DNA of 64,000 nucleotides from Mesobacillus sp. AQ2 (GCF_030122805.1 NZ_CP126080.1:3477001-3541000), one strand, 5' to 3'; positions 51,087-60,581 are shown, counted from the stretch's first letter. Translations and numbers: made by a program. Notes: generated by a model not told the origin, from the sequence alone.

Positions 51087-51884
51087 TCATCCTAATTTGA
51101 TTTTCTCCGCGTTCTCGATTGGCCGTTCGAGCCACTGTGAAGCGATCGTGGTAAAGATCGTTCTGGATCCAGTCATGTAAAATGAATGCTCAGGCAGCTC
51201 GTCCCGGTCTGCAAACATATCGTTGTGGCCAAGGATCGTACTTACTTCGCGTGCGGTTTCCTCTCCAGAACTGATGACCTTCACTTCAGGTCCCATGACT
51301 TCTTTGATGAGCGGCTCAAGCAAAGGGTAGTGGGTGCAGCCAAGGATCAATGTGTCGAGTCCTTGTCCCTGCAATGGCTTCAGGGTTTCCGTTACGACTT
51401 TCTTGGCAACACGGCCATCAAATTCCCCGCTTTCCACCAGAGGCACGAATTTTGGGCAGGCGAGTGCTTCAACCGCAGTCTTTCGGTTGATTGATTTCAA
51501 AGCATGCTCGTAGGCACGGCTTTTAACCGTGCCTTCCGTCCCGATAATCCCGATTTTGTAATTATCCGTTACCTTGATGGCTGTCCTTGCGCCCGGCTGG
51601 ATGACACCCAGTACCGGTATGGAGAGCTCTTCCCTGATTTCTTCCAGAACCACCGCGGTCGCTGTATTGCACGCGATGACTAGCATTTTAATATTCTTCT
51701 CAAGCAGGAACCGGGTCATTTGCCAGGTGAATTTTTTCACTTCCTCAACAGGCCTTGGTCCATAGGGACAACGAGCAGTATCACCGACGTAGATGATCTG
51801 TTCGTATGGCAACTGTCTCATGACTTCCTTGGCAACGGTTAACCCGCCAACTCCTGAATCAATGATTCCGATTGGTCGATTCAA
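51087..51884 (-). CDS. racE: Glutamate racemase
   Basis: About 265 residues. It makes D-glutamate for peptidoglycan (and poly-gamma-glutamate in some species). Catalytic Cys residues in [11 protein letters not shown] (about 71) and [11 protein letters not shown] (about 181); N-terminal [17 protein letters not shown] prefer TTG 51884 ([11 protein letters not shown]), preceded by GAGGCGAG and matching B. subtilis RacE length; a GTG at 51905 would overlap ysmB by 11 bp and lacks an RBS. It follows ysmB, as in Bacillus. Confidence 0.95.
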   Translation of the reverse strand: MNRPIGIIDSGVGGLTVAKEVMRQLPYEQIIYVGDTARCPYGPRPVEEVKKFTWQMTRFLLEKNIKMLVIACNTATAVVLEEIREELSIPVLGVIQPGARTAIKVTDNYKIGIIGTEGTVKSRAYEHALKSINRKTAVEALACPKFVPLVESGEFDGRVAKKVVTETLKPLQGQGLDTLILGCTHYPLLEPLIKEVMGPEVKVISSGEETAREVSTILGHNDMFADRDELPEHSFYMTGSRTIFTTIASQWLERPIENAEKIKLG

Positions 51885-51894
51885 AAAACTCGCC

Positions 51895-52353
51895 TCATTC
51901 TCCACGCATTTCTTGATGTAATTTTGCCAGGCCTTCCTTAAGCGACACGATTTCTTCGCCGGAGAAATCCTTCAAAACCTCTTGAAGGTACAGCTGGCGT
52001 TTCTTGATCACTTCATCGATGATCCTTTCGCCTTCCTCCAGAAGATGGATGCGGACCACACGCCTGTCATTCGGGTCCTTCACCCTTACAACCAGCTGAT
52101 TCTTTTCCATCCTGTCAACAAGGTCCGTCGTCGTGCTGCAGGCGAGGAACATTTTGTTCGACAATTCCCCGATTGTCATATCTCCGTCTTCAAACAGCCA
52201 TTGCAGGGCAATGAACTGGGGTGGTGTAATGGTGTAATTGCTGAGGATCTCCCGGCCCTTCTGCTTAATGATTCCTGATATGTACCTTAGATCCTTTTCA
52301 ATACCAGCTACCGTCTCCAGCCCTTTATTTTTTTCTACCCCTTCAAGTTTCAT
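51895..52353 (-). CDS. ysmB: MarR-family regulator YsmB
   Basis: 152 residues. Winged-helix domain with the MarR pattern: [67 protein letters not shown]. It regulates transcription; ligand and targets unknown. ATG 52353 is chosen because AGGAG lies 9 nt upstream; a TTG at 52362 abuts that site. It is upstream of racE and may act on itself and racE (inference). Confidence 0.92.
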   Translation of the reverse strand: MKLEGVEKNKGLETVAGIEKDLRYISGIIKQKGREILSNYTITPPQFIALQWLFEDGDMTIGELSNKMFLACSTTTDLVDRMEKNQLVVRVKDPNDRRVVRIHLLEEGERIIDEVIKKRQLYLQEVLKDFSGEEIVSLKEGLAKLHQEMRGE

Positions 52354-52509
52354 CCGTAACAACTCCTAAAAAAATCTAATTCTATAATCAATTAAAACTT
52401 GGTATCCAAGCCGAGATGATTTTTACTATTGCCCTTATTTTCTACTTTTTTCGAGCAAATTTCAAGAAAGAATTCCGATACTCGCCTGTTTTACCCCTAT
52501 AAACATCTT

Positions 52510-52537
52510 AACCGGCCCACCTCTAGGGTTGGCCGGT
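52510..52537. terminator. gerE 3' hairpin
   Basis: ACCGGCC ... GGCCGGT stem with a 13-nt loop after the gerE stop. The T-run is poor on the minus strand. Confidence 0.5.
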
Positions 52538-52542
52538 CATGA

Positions 52543-52767
52543 TTAAAGTTCTAGCTCTCCCATTCGCAGGAGCTCTACAACAGCTTGGGAACGCCCCTTT
52601 ACACCAAGCTTTTGCATGGCGTTTGAAATATGGTTCCGAACTGTTTTTTCGCTGATAAATAATTCACTAGCGATCTCTTTTGTTGTTTTGTCTTGTACTA
52701 ACAGTTCGAAAACTTCTCTTTCGCGTTTAGTGAGTAATGGCTTGTGAGTATATTCATTTTCCTTCAA
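52543..52767 (-). CDS. gerE: GerE, late sporulation LuxR-type regulator
   Basis: 74 residues, a bare LuxR-type helix-turn-helix: [59 protein letters not shown]. GerE controls late mother-cell coat genes with sigma-K. Start is TTG 52767 with AAGGAGGG nine nt upstream. Sequence and length match B. subtilis GerE closely. The 258 bp upstream have no gene; they hold the promoter area and a weak hairpin (AGCC..GGCT). Confidence 0.96.
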   Translation of the reverse strand: MKENEYTHKPLLTKREREVFELLVQDKTTKEIASELFISEKTVRNHISNAMQKLGVKGRSQAVVELLRMGELEL

Positions 52768-53025
52768 GTATTGTAACCCTCCTTGCCTTCGCCAGCTGTG
52801 AACTGCGGGGTGGGTATAAATTTAGTCAAAATATCATATGTGAAGGAAAGTAGTGGAGTGACAATAATTAAAGGACTTCAGCCAATTTTTATAATTAGGC
52901 TAAATTCCAAGTCCATATTCGTTTTCAAATACCTTATTTTATTGATTTACCAGGCGCTAGCAGCAGACTTAAAATCTCTGCAAATTAATTTTTTAAGCTT
53001 TACGAAAAATTAATTTCACAACACC

Positions 53026-53493
53026 TTATTGAACGGTGGATTTTTTGCTTTTTAAAAATAGCTCCCTCATTTCTTCTGTCCAGGGTTCGCCCTTGCCTGT
53101 TTTCTTGGAAATCTGGACAATCGTCCCCCTGCCAGTAAGGCAAATGGAACCATCGGCTTTCTTTGCCATATAATGAAGGTCTACCGAGGAATTGCCGACT
53201 GAGTTGGCCTTGACAAAAATCCTCAGGTCTTCATCAAAAAAGATCTGGCTTAAATAATCGCATTGCAGATCTGCTACAACCGGGATTGTTTTGTTTTCCG
53301 GCTTTACCCAATCCTGCATGAATCCCTGACTCTTGAAATATTCAATCCTCGCCTGTTCAAAATATGTAAACGGAACGGTGTTATTTAAATGTCCGAACAT
53401 ATCTGTTTCAGAAAAGCGCACTTTCACCTGGTAAAAAAAATCAAATTCCTTTTCCCAGCTGACAATCTCATCAATATATTCCATCTTCTTCAT
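53026..53493 (-). CDS. ysmA: YsmA-like acyl-CoA thioesterase (hot-dog fold)
   Basis: 155 residues of the 4-hydroxybenzoyl-CoA thioesterase family: VRFSETDMFGHLNNTVPFTYFEQARIEYF is the catalytic motif with Asp (D in TDMFGHLNN). It hydrolyses acyl-CoA, substrate unknown. GGGAGG seven nt upstream sets ATG 53493. The FadR-like operator just upstream suggests control by fatty acid status. Position next to gerE fits B. subtilis ysmA. Confidence 0.88.
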   Translation of the reverse strand: MKKMEYIDEIVSWEKEFDFFYQVKVRFSETDMFGHLNNTVPFTYFEQARIEYFKSQGFMQDWVKPENKTIPVVADLQCDYLSQIFFDEDLRIFVKANSVGNSSVDLHYMAKKADGSICLTGRGTIVQISKKTGKGEPWTEEMRELFLKSKKSTVQ

Positions 53494-53512
53494 GTTGAAA
53501 CCTCCCGAAAAC

Positions 53513-53530
53513 TGAATGAACATTCATTCT
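53513..53530. promoter_or_regulatory. FadR-type operator upstream of ysmA
   Basis: TGAATGAACATTCATTCT is a near-perfect inverted repeat and agrees at 16 of 18 positions with the B. subtilis FadR (YsiA) consensus TGAATGAMTANTCATTCA. It starts 20 bp upstream of the ysmA ATG (53493), overlapping the promoter or start region, so repression by a FadR/TetR-type regulator that is released by long-chain acyl-CoA is likely. Inference: ysmA belongs to the fatty acid degradation regulon here. Confidence 0.6.
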
Positions 53531-53584
53531 TTTCTTTATTATAAGTATTTTTATGAATTTTGGAAATAAAAATAGATGAAAAAA

Positions 53585-53622
53585 CGAAAAGGAAGGATTG
53601 GGAGTCCCAATCCTTCCTTTTC
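53585..53622. terminator. Bidirectional terminator after the nuclease gene
   Basis: GAAAAGGAAGGATTGGGA / TCCCAATCCTTCCTTTTC, an 18-bp perfect stem with a tiny loop, just after the nuclease stop. Confidence 0.93.
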
Positions 53623-53623
53623 A

Positions 53624-55912
53624 TTAGCCTGCGCTTCTATACCCGCAAGCCTTTGCTTTTTTATCGTGTCCCAAGTGTTTTCCGTTATTATCCATTACCT
53701 TGTCTTTCGCAGGGTTACCACTTTGTTCCGGACACTGATTCTGTCCAAAATCGATTTGTACCAATACTGGATCATGGTCGCTTGCACGTCCATGTTCTTC
53801 CATATACAAAGAATTGATATTGACGATATCAGCAACACTGCTGCCTGCAAGGTGGTTGGATACGAGAATATGGTCCAGCACCTGTGAATTCCCTTGATAA
53901 TTGTACGTGAACCTTTCCCCAGATGGCAATGTTTCAATCATATTGGTTAGTTGACCGTTTTCAAGGGCATCAATTGGATTTGAAAATTCGAAGTCGTTCA
54001 GATCACCAAGTACGACTACATTTGCTTCAGGATCTTGAGCGTGTATCCCCGCCACAAATTCATTCAGCAATCTGGCAATCTCGATTCTTTTCACTTCACT
54101 ATCAAGTACTGGCGGCTGCGTTTTGCCGAATATTGGGTCATCTCCGCCTTTAGAGTTAAAATGGTTGGCAATGACAACCACATCATCCCCTTTGAACTCA
54201 AACTCTGCTGCCAGTGGTTTTCTAGTGTCTTCAAAAATAGAATTCTGCGGATCGATTCTTCCTGGGTTCAATGTCAGATCCCCATTCTCATAGGCAACTG
54301 CTTCTGTCGAAGTGCCTTTAGGGGCATCTTTCAATTGCACTCGTTCCGGGTTAAATAAGTATCCGACACGTATATTTCCGCCTGGTGCCCCTCCGTCCTG
54401 ATTGTATTCAGGAGCAATATCCGTCCACTTGTATACAGGCCCGCCCTGCGCCGCGATTTCATCGATCAGTGTCTGGTAACTCTGGGATGCATCTGCGGAT
54501 CCGCTAGCTGTCTGGCCGTCATTATCCTGAACTTCTACCAATCCAATGATATCAGGCGAGTTCAAATTTTGGATGATTGAACCAGCAATTCTTTTTGTCT
54601 TAGCTGCGTCAGTTTCAGCGGAGAAGTTTTCAATATTATAGCTGGCGATTGTCAGTTGATCTTTTCCCGCTTCCAACTCCGAATAATCTTCTACAAATTC
54701 AGCTTCATTTAACTCAGGCAGAGTTTCCTGGTCCACCAATATCTTAAAATTGGAGAAGCTATAACTTACAACACCTGTGACCAATCCATCAAAACGGTCT
54801 CCTGCCTTTGCGATAAAGTCTCGATTGATCAGCAGGAACAATCTTTCAGGGTTGCTGCTTTCCTTCGTCAGCAAAATTCCGCCTTGAGGGCTATATACCT
54901 TCCCTTCAACCTGATTGGCGATGACAGGTACTTCGCCATACTTTTGAGGGCCGATTACCTGGGGACTTTCAACCCCGATCCTCATGCCTTCAAGACTTTC
55001 ATAAAAATCGATCCCATCTTCTTCTGGATCAAAAACACCAAACTGATCATTGTCAATGACCCTGGTTGGCTGCATTCTATCTTGATCAATGATGACCGGC
55101 TCGGGGAGCTCCGTGCCTGAAGCCAGCTTTGTTACGGCAGTCGCATTGATTTCAGTCATCGCCAGATCCGTTTGCAGCTTATCGCCGTACCCATCAAGAA
55201 CCCATTCCTTAACGAGTCCATCCACTTTTACCAAATCACCCACAGCAAGCCCATGAGATTTTTTGTATACGTAGATAGCTTCAGAAGTATTAGGGTTCCC
55301 ATCTCCTTGTGGTTCCTGCATAAAGAAGGCGCTATTACCCTCTATTTTTGTCACGACACCTGTTACACCGGCAACATTCTGGTCCTTATATGGAGAGATA
55401 TGACCTTCACCCTGAATATCATGGATTTTTAAATTAGTAACAGCCGGGGGCTCAGGTTCTCCTGGGTCACCAGGGTTCCCGCCGCTGCCATCTGCAAATT
55501 GCATCGCTGTTGGGGATTTGAGGCCAGGTACAGTGAAATAAGCTTCGAGAGAGCCTGTAACCTGAACTTTTTTACCGATGAGATCCGGATTTGACATTAA
55601 ACCAAATTCAGCCCTGAAAGTAGTCTTAATCTGGACTGGCAGGATCTTTGATGCATCTTTTTCATCGGGGCTGTCTGCAAGCGCAAAGTTGTAATCATCT
55701 TTGAAAGGAGCTTCAAAATCATACGAATTAGTTCCTGTTGTATGGGCAACTATGTATCCTTCAACCGTTCCGGTACCGCTATTATTTTCTATTGCCTGCT
55801 GGACAGTCAGTATGCCTTCTGCAGATGTTTGGCCTGTAAAGGGCATACCAATACTGATCACCAAAATAACAGCTGTCAGCAATGAAAAAAGTTTCTGTCG
55901 AATCTTCCCCAC
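53624..55912 (-). CDS. Secreted YhcR-like endonuclease/exonuclease/phosphatase-fold nuclease
   Basis: 762 residues: a signal peptide (1-31, ends TSAEG), an OB-fold DUF6359-like domain (about 35-150), a Gly/Pro linker, YhcR-type OB regions (about 160-400) and a C-terminal EEP domain (about 430-735). EEP catalytic motifs visible: ENFSAETD, LVEVQDND, NHFNSKGGDD, VLGDLNDF, SDHDPV. It should be an extracellular sugar-nonspecific nuclease. Unlike B. subtilis YhcR it has no LPxT(G/S) sorting motif or C-terminal membrane helix; it ends in a hydrophilic tail with a Cys pair. GTG start 55912 has AGGAGG. A class D sortase gene lies upstream. Confidence 0.9.
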   Translation of the reverse strand: MGKIRQKLFSLLTAVILVISIGMPFTGQTSAEGILTVQQAIENNSGTGTVEGYIVAHTTGTNSYDFEAPFKDDYNFALADSPDEKDASKILPVQIKTTFRAEFGLMSNPDLIGKKVQVTGSLEAYFTVPGLKSPTAMQFADGSGGNPGDPGEPEPPAVTNLKIHDIQGEGHISPYKDQNVAGVTGVVTKIEGNSAFFMQEPQGDGNPNTSEAIYVYKKSHGLAVGDLVKVDGLVKEWVLDGYGDKLQTDLAMTEINATAVTKLASGTELPEPVIIDQDRMQPTRVIDNDQFGVFDPEEDGIDFYESLEGMRIGVESPQVIGPQKYGEVPVIANQVEGKVYSPQGGILLTKESSNPERLFLLINRDFIAKAGDRFDGLVTGVVSYSFSNFKILVDQETLPELNEAEFVEDYSELEAGKDQLTIASYNIENFSAETDAAKTKRIAGSIIQNLNSPDIIGLVEVQDNDGQTASGSADASQSYQTLIDEIAAQGGPVYKWTDIAPEYNQDGGAPGGNIRVGYLFNPERVQLKDAPKGTSTEAVAYENGDLTLNPGRIDPQNSIFEDTRKPLAAEFEFKGDDVVVIANHFNSKGGDDPIFGKTQPPVLDSEVKRIEIARLLNEFVAGIHAQDPEANVVVLGDLNDFEFSNPIDALENGQLTNMIETLPSGERFTYNYQGNSQVLDHILVSNHLAGSSVADIVNINSLYMEEHGRASDHDPVLVQIDFGQNQCPEQSGNPAKDKVMDNNGKHLGHDKKAKACGYRSAG

Positions 55913-56082
55913 ATGTATTCCTCCTCAGATTTTTTTATGAAATATAAAGCTTTGTCAGAAGGAATATAACATGGATAAATCAGCTATTCCATGAAGGTAC
56001 TGTAAATTATGACTATTTTTTGAAAAATGAGTCAATAGTATGAAAACGCTATCAATTCCTATAGTTACCATCTTACCATTTT

Positions 56083-56120
56083 AAAAACCGTCCAGGACTT
56101 TTGATCCTGGACAGTTTTTG
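56083..56120 (-). terminator. Sortase gene terminator
   Basis: Minus strand CTGTCCAGGA, TCAAAAG loop, TCCTGGACGG then TTTTT. It separates the sortase from the nuclease transcript. Confidence 0.93.
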
Positions 56121-56125
56121 TTAGA

Positions 56126-56707
56126 TTAATTACCTTCTGCTATTCTCTTGGCATAGATAATATACCGGTCAGGAGCATCCCCAACATAACTGAAAGGGTA
56201 GCAAGTTGTCAGCACGAGTTCTTCTTCATTATTCTGAAGTGTTATGATGCTGGTATCATCTGCGCTGACAATTTTTGTGCTGACGATCTCGTATGAATAA
56301 TCTCCGTACGGCATTTTCACTGTCAAAAGATCCCCCACTTTCAAATCACCTGCTTTTCGGAAAACAGTATCACGATGACCCGAAAGCACGATTTGACCAT
56401 TTTCATCAGGATAAAAAGAGTCTTTAAAATGGCCTACACCTTTTTCAAGATCATCCGGTTCCGTTCCTTCTACAATCGGCAGTTCTGCTTCAATTTTTGG
56501 GATTAATAGCAGGCCTGATGTCTCACCTGTTTCCGGCTTAAATTCTTCATTTTTCACGGACTTTCGATCTTCTTTAACCAATTCTCTGGCAGCTTTTAGC
56601 GAAGCCTGCTCCTGGCGCTTCATATCCCATAATTGGAACAAACCAATTCCGAGAACCAAGATTCCACTGATGACAATTACAATAGCCAACAATTTTGTTA
56701 GTTTCAT
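56126..56707 (-). CDS. srtD: Class D sortase
   Basis: 193 residues: an N-terminal membrane helix (LLAIVIVISGILVLGIGLFQLW), a linker helix, and a sortase beta-barrel. Catalytic His in LSGHRDTVF (about 110), Cys in the TLxTC-like LVLTTCYPF (about 168) and Arg in APDRYIIYAKR (about 183). It anchors proteins with C-terminal sorting motifs to peptidoglycan. No protein in this window has such a motif, so its substrate is elsewhere. It is transcribed separately from the nuclease gene by virtue of its terminator. Confidence 0.92.
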   Translation of the reverse strand: MKLTKLLAIVIVISGILVLGIGLFQLWDMKRQEQASLKAARELVKEDRKSVKNEEFKPETGETSGLLLIPKIEAELPIVEGTEPDDLEKGVGHFKDSFYPDENGQIVLSGHRDTVFRKAGDLKVGDLLTVKMPYGDYSYEIVSTKIVSADDTSIITLQNNEEELVLTTCYPFSYVGDAPDRYIIYAKRIAEGN

Positions 56708-56778
56708 ATACTGCTCCTAATTGAGTTCTTAGTCTCAGTATACCAAGCTGTACTTATGTAAAAAAAGCATAAATTGAA

Positions 56779-56815
56779 AAGCCTCCTCTTCCATAAAGAA
56801 AGGGAGGCTGTGCTT
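56779..56815 (-). terminator. sdh operon terminator
   Basis: Minus strand AGCCTCC, 16-nt loop, GGAGGCT then TTTCAATTTATGC. It lies beyond the truncated interspersed repeat after sdhB. Confidence 0.75.
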
Positions 56816-56845
56816 TACAATGGATAAAGTTTTCAAATCCAATTA

Positions 56846-56897
56846 GACTCCAGCTCCAGAACTTGCCGGGGACTGACCAAGGCGCTTTGGCTTTTCT
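56846..56897. repeat. Truncated copy of the 240-bp interspersed repeat
   Basis: The segment ACTCCAGCTCCAG..GCCGGGGACTGACCAAGGCGCT..GGCTTTTC matches the 3' tail of the element at 34942-35181 with a few changes (GACTGACCAAGGCGCT is shared). It abuts the sdhB stop codon. It may come from deletion of a full copy. Confidence 0.75.
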
Positions 56898-57659
56898 TTA
56901 CACCTGGTCGCTTCCGAAGAAGTTCTTGAAAGATTGGAATGTTGTATCACGGTTCAAGGCAGCAATTGATGTCGTCAATGGAATGCCTTTAGGGCAGGAC
57001 TGGACACAGTTCTGGGAGTTACCGCAGTTTGCAAGTCCACCGTCTCCCATGATGGTTTCAAGGCGCTCGCCTTTGTTCAATGCTCCAGTTGGATGAGCGT
57101 TGAACAGACGAACCTGTGATAATGACTGTGGACCAATGAAGTCTGATTTGCTGTTTACATTAGGGCAAGCCTCTAAGCAGACACCGCAAGTCATACATTT
57201 CGAAAGTTCATATGCCCATTGACGCTTTTTCTCCGGCATACGAGGTCCTGGTCCAAGATCATACGTTCCATCGATTGGAATCCATGCCTTTACCCGCTTC
57301 AACGAGTCAAACATGCGGCTGCGGTCAACCTGAAGGTCACGGACAACCGGGAATGTTCTCATTGGCTCAAGTCTGATTGGCTGCTCAAGCTGGTCAACCA
57401 GCGCTGAACAAGACTGGCGCGGACGGCCATTGATGACCATCGAACATGCACCACATACCTCTTCAAGACAGTTCATATCCCAGGCAATTGGTGTTGTCGC
57501 CTCACCTTTAGCATTAACCGGGTTACGGCGAATTTCCATCAATGAGGAAATGACATTCATATTTGGACGATACTCAAGTTCAAACTCTTCCTGATAAGGG
57601 GCTGAATCAGGAGTCTCCTGGCGGCTGATGATAAAACGGACAGTCTTTTTCTCTGACAT
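56898..57659 (-). CDS. sdhB: Succinate dehydrogenase iron-sulfur subunit
   Basis: 253 residues with three clusters: [2Fe-2S] ligands in CLEEVCGACSMVINGRPRQSC, then ferredoxin CMTCGVCLEACP and CVQSCPKG. It passes electrons from FAD to the menaquinone site in SdhC in complex II. It follows sdhA by 6 bp with AAGGGGAG upstream. Confidence 0.97.
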   Translation of the reverse strand: MSEKKTVRFIISRQETPDSAPYQEEFELEYRPNMNVISSLMEIRRNPVNAKGEATTPIAWDMNCLEEVCGACSMVINGRPRQSCSALVDQLEQPIRLEPMRTFPVVRDLQVDRSRMFDSLKRVKAWIPIDGTYDLGPGPRMPEKKRQWAYELSKCMTCGVCLEACPNVNSKSDFIGPQSLSQVRLFNAHPTGALNKGERLETIMGDGGLANCGNSQNCVQSCPKGIPLTTSIAALNRDTTFQSFKNFFGSDQV

Positions 57660-57665
57660 ACCTTA

Positions 57666-59423
57666 TTACTCCCCTTTCTTCTTGGAATAATCGCGCTTAC
57701 GCGGTTTGATTAAGGAAACGTCAACATCTTCATAATGGAAAGCCGGTGCTGAATTTGCATCAACAAACTTAGCCATAGTCGTCTTCAAGAACTCGTCATC
57801 ATTACGGTCAGGGAACTCTGGCTTATAGTGTGCTCCGCGGCTTTCATTACGGTTATAGGCACCGATTGTGATAACACGTGCAAGCTGAAGCATGTTTTGA
57901 AGCTGGCGTGTGAACACCGCACCCTGGTTGCTCCATTTTGCAGTATCGTTGATATTGATATTTTTGTAACGCTCCATCAGTTCAACGATTTTATCATCGG
58001 TTTTCTTCAGTCTGTCATTGTAGCGGACAACTGTGACATTGTCTGTCATCCATTCGCCAAGCTCTTTGTGAAGGACGTATGCATTTTCAGTTCCATCCAA
58101 TGACATAACATTGTTCCACTTTTCCTGTTCCATCTTGATTGCATCATCAAACAGAGCTGATGAAACAGCATCTGAGCTCTTTTCAAGCCCGTTGATGTAG
58201 CGGATTGCATTCGGTCCTGCCACCATTCCGCCGTAAATTGCGGACAATAATGAGTTGGCGCCAAGACGGTTTGCACCGTGCTGTGAGTAATCAACTTCAC
58301 CGGCAGCAAACAGGCCAGGAATATTGGTCATCTGATCATAATCAACCCACAGTCCGCCCATGGAATAGTGAACAGCAGGGAAGATTTTCATCGGAACTTT
58401 TCTTGGGTCATCACCCATGAATTTTTCATAGATCTCAATGATTCCGCCAAGCTTGATATCAAGCTCTTTAGGATCCTTGTGTGATAGGTCAAGGTAAACC
58501 ATGTTTTCGCCGTTGATGCCAAGCTTCTGGCTTACACACACGTCAAAGATTTCACGTGTAGCGATATCACGCGGTACAAGGTTGCCATAAGCAGGATACT
58601 TCTCTTCAAGGAAGTACCATGGCTTACCATCTTTGTAAGTCCATACTCGTCCACCCTCACCGCGGGCAGATTCACTCATCAGACGAAGTTTGTCATCGCC
58701 AGGAATTGCCGTTGGGTGAATCTGGATGAATTCACCGTTTGCATAATAACCACCCTGCTGGTATACGATCGCAGCTGCTGAACCAGTATTGATAACCGAG
58801 TTAGTCGTTTTACCGAAAATAATGCCAGGGCCTCCAGTTGCCATGATTACGGCATCTGAAGCAAATGATTTGATTTCCATTGAAGTCAGGTTCTGTGCTA
58901 CAACTCCGCGGCACACACCTTCCTCATCCTTAACTATTCCGAGGAATTCCCATCCTTCGTACTTGGTAACCAAACCAGCCACTTCATGGCGGCGAACCTG
59001 CTCATCCAAAGCGTATAATAGCTGCTGGCCTGTTGTCGCACCAGCGAAAGCTGTACGGTGATGCTGTGTACCTCCGAAACGGCGGAAGTCCAGCAATCCT
59101 TCAGGTGTACGGTTGAACATTACACCCATACGATCAAGAAGATGGATGATTCCCGGTGCTGCTTCAGCCATTGCTTTTACAGGAGGCTGATTCGCAAGGA
59201 AGTCACCGCCGTAGATTGTATCATCGAAGTGCACCCATGGAGAGTCACCTTCACCCTTTGTATTTACTGCACCGTTGATTCCGCCCTGTGCACAAACAGA
59301 GTGGGAACGTTTTACCGGCACAAGAGAAAACAGTTCAACAGGAGTTCCTGTTTCTGCAACTTTTATAGTAGCCATTAAGCCAGCCAAACCGCCGCCGACT
59401 ATGATAACCTTACCTTTACTCAT
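57666..59423 (-). CDS. sdhA: Succinate dehydrogenase flavoprotein subunit
   Basis: 585 residues. FAD motif VIIVGGGLAGLMATIK, covalent-FAD region RSHSVCAQGGINGAV, active-site HPTAIPG and ARGEGGRVW, YSMGGLWVDYDQMTNIPGLFAAGE. It oxidises succinate to fumarate in complex II on the cytoplasmic side. RBS AAGGGAG. Confidence 0.98.
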   Translation of the reverse strand: MSKGKVIIVGGGLAGLMATIKVAETGTPVELFSLVPVKRSHSVCAQGGINGAVNTKGEGDSPWVHFDDTIYGGDFLANQPPVKAMAEAAPGIIHLLDRMGVMFNRTPEGLLDFRRFGGTQHHRTAFAGATTGQQLLYALDEQVRRHEVAGLVTKYEGWEFLGIVKDEEGVCRGVVAQNLTSMEIKSFASDAVIMATGGPGIIFGKTTNSVINTGSAAAIVYQQGGYYANGEFIQIHPTAIPGDDKLRLMSESARGEGGRVWTYKDGKPWYFLEEKYPAYGNLVPRDIATREIFDVCVSQKLGINGENMVYLDLSHKDPKELDIKLGGIIEIYEKFMGDDPRKVPMKIFPAVHYSMGGLWVDYDQMTNIPGLFAAGEVDYSQHGANRLGANSLLSAIYGGMVAGPNAIRYINGLEKSSDAVSSALFDDAIKMEQEKWNNVMSLDGTENAYVLHKELGEWMTDNVTVVRYNDRLKKTDDKIVELMERYKNININDTAKWSNQGAVFTRQLQNMLQLARVITIGAYNRNESRGAHYKPEFPDRNDDEFLKTTMAKFVDANSAPAFHYEDVDVSLIKPRKRDYSKKKGE

Positions 59424-59517
59424 CGTGACTCACTCCCTTAAATCCAAGTCTGTCTTTCATATCCGTTCATGGGTAAATCTATTTTTTAGCATAAGCTTGT
59501 TCATTTTTTAAAAAATC

Positions 59518-60126
59518 TTATACAAATGCCAGGATCGCACGGACACCAACGATGGAAAGCGCAATGAATACACCGATTGTGACATAAGTGGAAATCACTT
59601 GAGAACGCGGTGTAACAGTGATGCCCCAGCTTACGAAGAATGACCATAATCCGTTAGCAAAGTGGAAAGTAGTAGAAATGATACCAATCAAGTAGAACCA
59701 TAGCATGAATGGACTTGAAAGAATTGTCTCCATCATCTGGAAGTTAACAGCAGCACCGAAAGCCGCAGCAATACGAGTTTCCCACACATGCCATGCAACG
59801 AAGATTAAAGTGATCACCCCGGACACACGCTGAAGCATGAACATCCAGTTTCTGAAATAGCCATATTGGCCTATATTGTTTTTAGCTGTAAAAGCAATAT
59901 AAAGACCGTAAATAGCATGGAATAATAATGGTAAGAAGATAATGAAAACTTCTAGAAAATACCTGAAAGGCAACTGCTCCATGAAATGTGCTGCATTGTT
60001 GAATGATTCCTCTCCCCCAGTAGCAAAGTGGTTGACTACAAGGTGCTGCGTGAGGAAAAGACCTACCGGAATTACACCCAGCAATGAATGCAGCCTCCGC
60101 CAATAAAACTCTTGTCTACCTGCCAT
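59518..60126 (-). CDS. sdhC: Succinate dehydrogenase cytochrome b558 subunit
   Basis: 202 residues, five membrane helices, di-haem b anchor binding menaquinone. Axial His candidates are in RRLHSLLG, TQHLVVNHF, LFHAIYG, AWHVWETR and TFHFANGLW. Start ATG 60126 (MAGRQEFYWRRLHSLLG) has AAGGGGGG seven nt upstream and gives exactly the B. subtilis length; the frame runs 28 codons further upstream without an RBS. Confidence 0.97.
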   Translation of the reverse strand: MAGRQEFYWRRLHSLLGVIPVGLFLTQHLVVNHFATGGEESFNNAAHFMEQLPFRYFLEVFIIFLPLLFHAIYGLYIAFTAKNNIGQYGYFRNWMFMLQRVSGVITLIFVAWHVWETRIAAAFGAAVNFQMMETILSSPFMLWFYLIGIISTTFHFANGLWSFFVSWGITVTPRSQVISTYVTIGVFIALSIVGVRAILAFV

Positions 60127-60251
60127 ATGTATACCCCCCTTGAAATTTGGCCGTGATGTTAAGACTTCTCTCCCCATCCCTATTAACCTAAGAGATTGAA
60201 ACAGCCTCACATCAAAAATATAAGCATTTCTTACAATTATGTGACATGTTC

Positions 60252-60293
60252 ATTTTACTCCCATCATATTGGAGCGTCAAGAAAACGTATACA
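60252..60293 (-). promoter_or_regulatory. sdhCAB promoter with candidate CcpA (cre) site
   Basis: Minus-strand -35 TTGACG (plus 60275-60280), 17-nt spacer, -10 TAAAAT (plus 60252-60257), giving a leader of about 120 nt. Just upstream of the -35, AGAAAACGTATACA (plus 60280-60293) fits the cre consensus TGWAANCGNTNWCA with two mismatches. Catabolite control of sdhCAB is known in B. subtilis. The rest of 60127-60581 is AT-rich and non-coding, with a yslB -10 (TATAAT, 60552-60557). Confidence 0.55.
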
Positions 60294-60581
60294 TAAAAAT
60301 GCTTATATAAATAAAATTTTTAAAATATATTGATATCGTAAAAATCCCACTTTTTATTTATTCCCACCTCAGAAAGAGTATATTAAAATAATACTATTGC
60401 CCTTTGCAGCCGAATGACACAAAATTAATTTTTGAAATTCCAAGTTACGGGTATGGTATAAACATGGAAAAAATTTATAAAATTCTTTATGGAAACAAAA
60501 ATTAACAGTTATTTATTTTTATCAACGCCAGTGTTTTTTTGGCAAATTGTTTATAATAGATTCATAGAAAGAGGGGAGAAC

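Noticed and set aside
52783..53013. 76-codon plus-strand frame between gerE and ysmA
   Set aside because: No ribosome site, AT-driven composition, and no recognisable sequence pattern.
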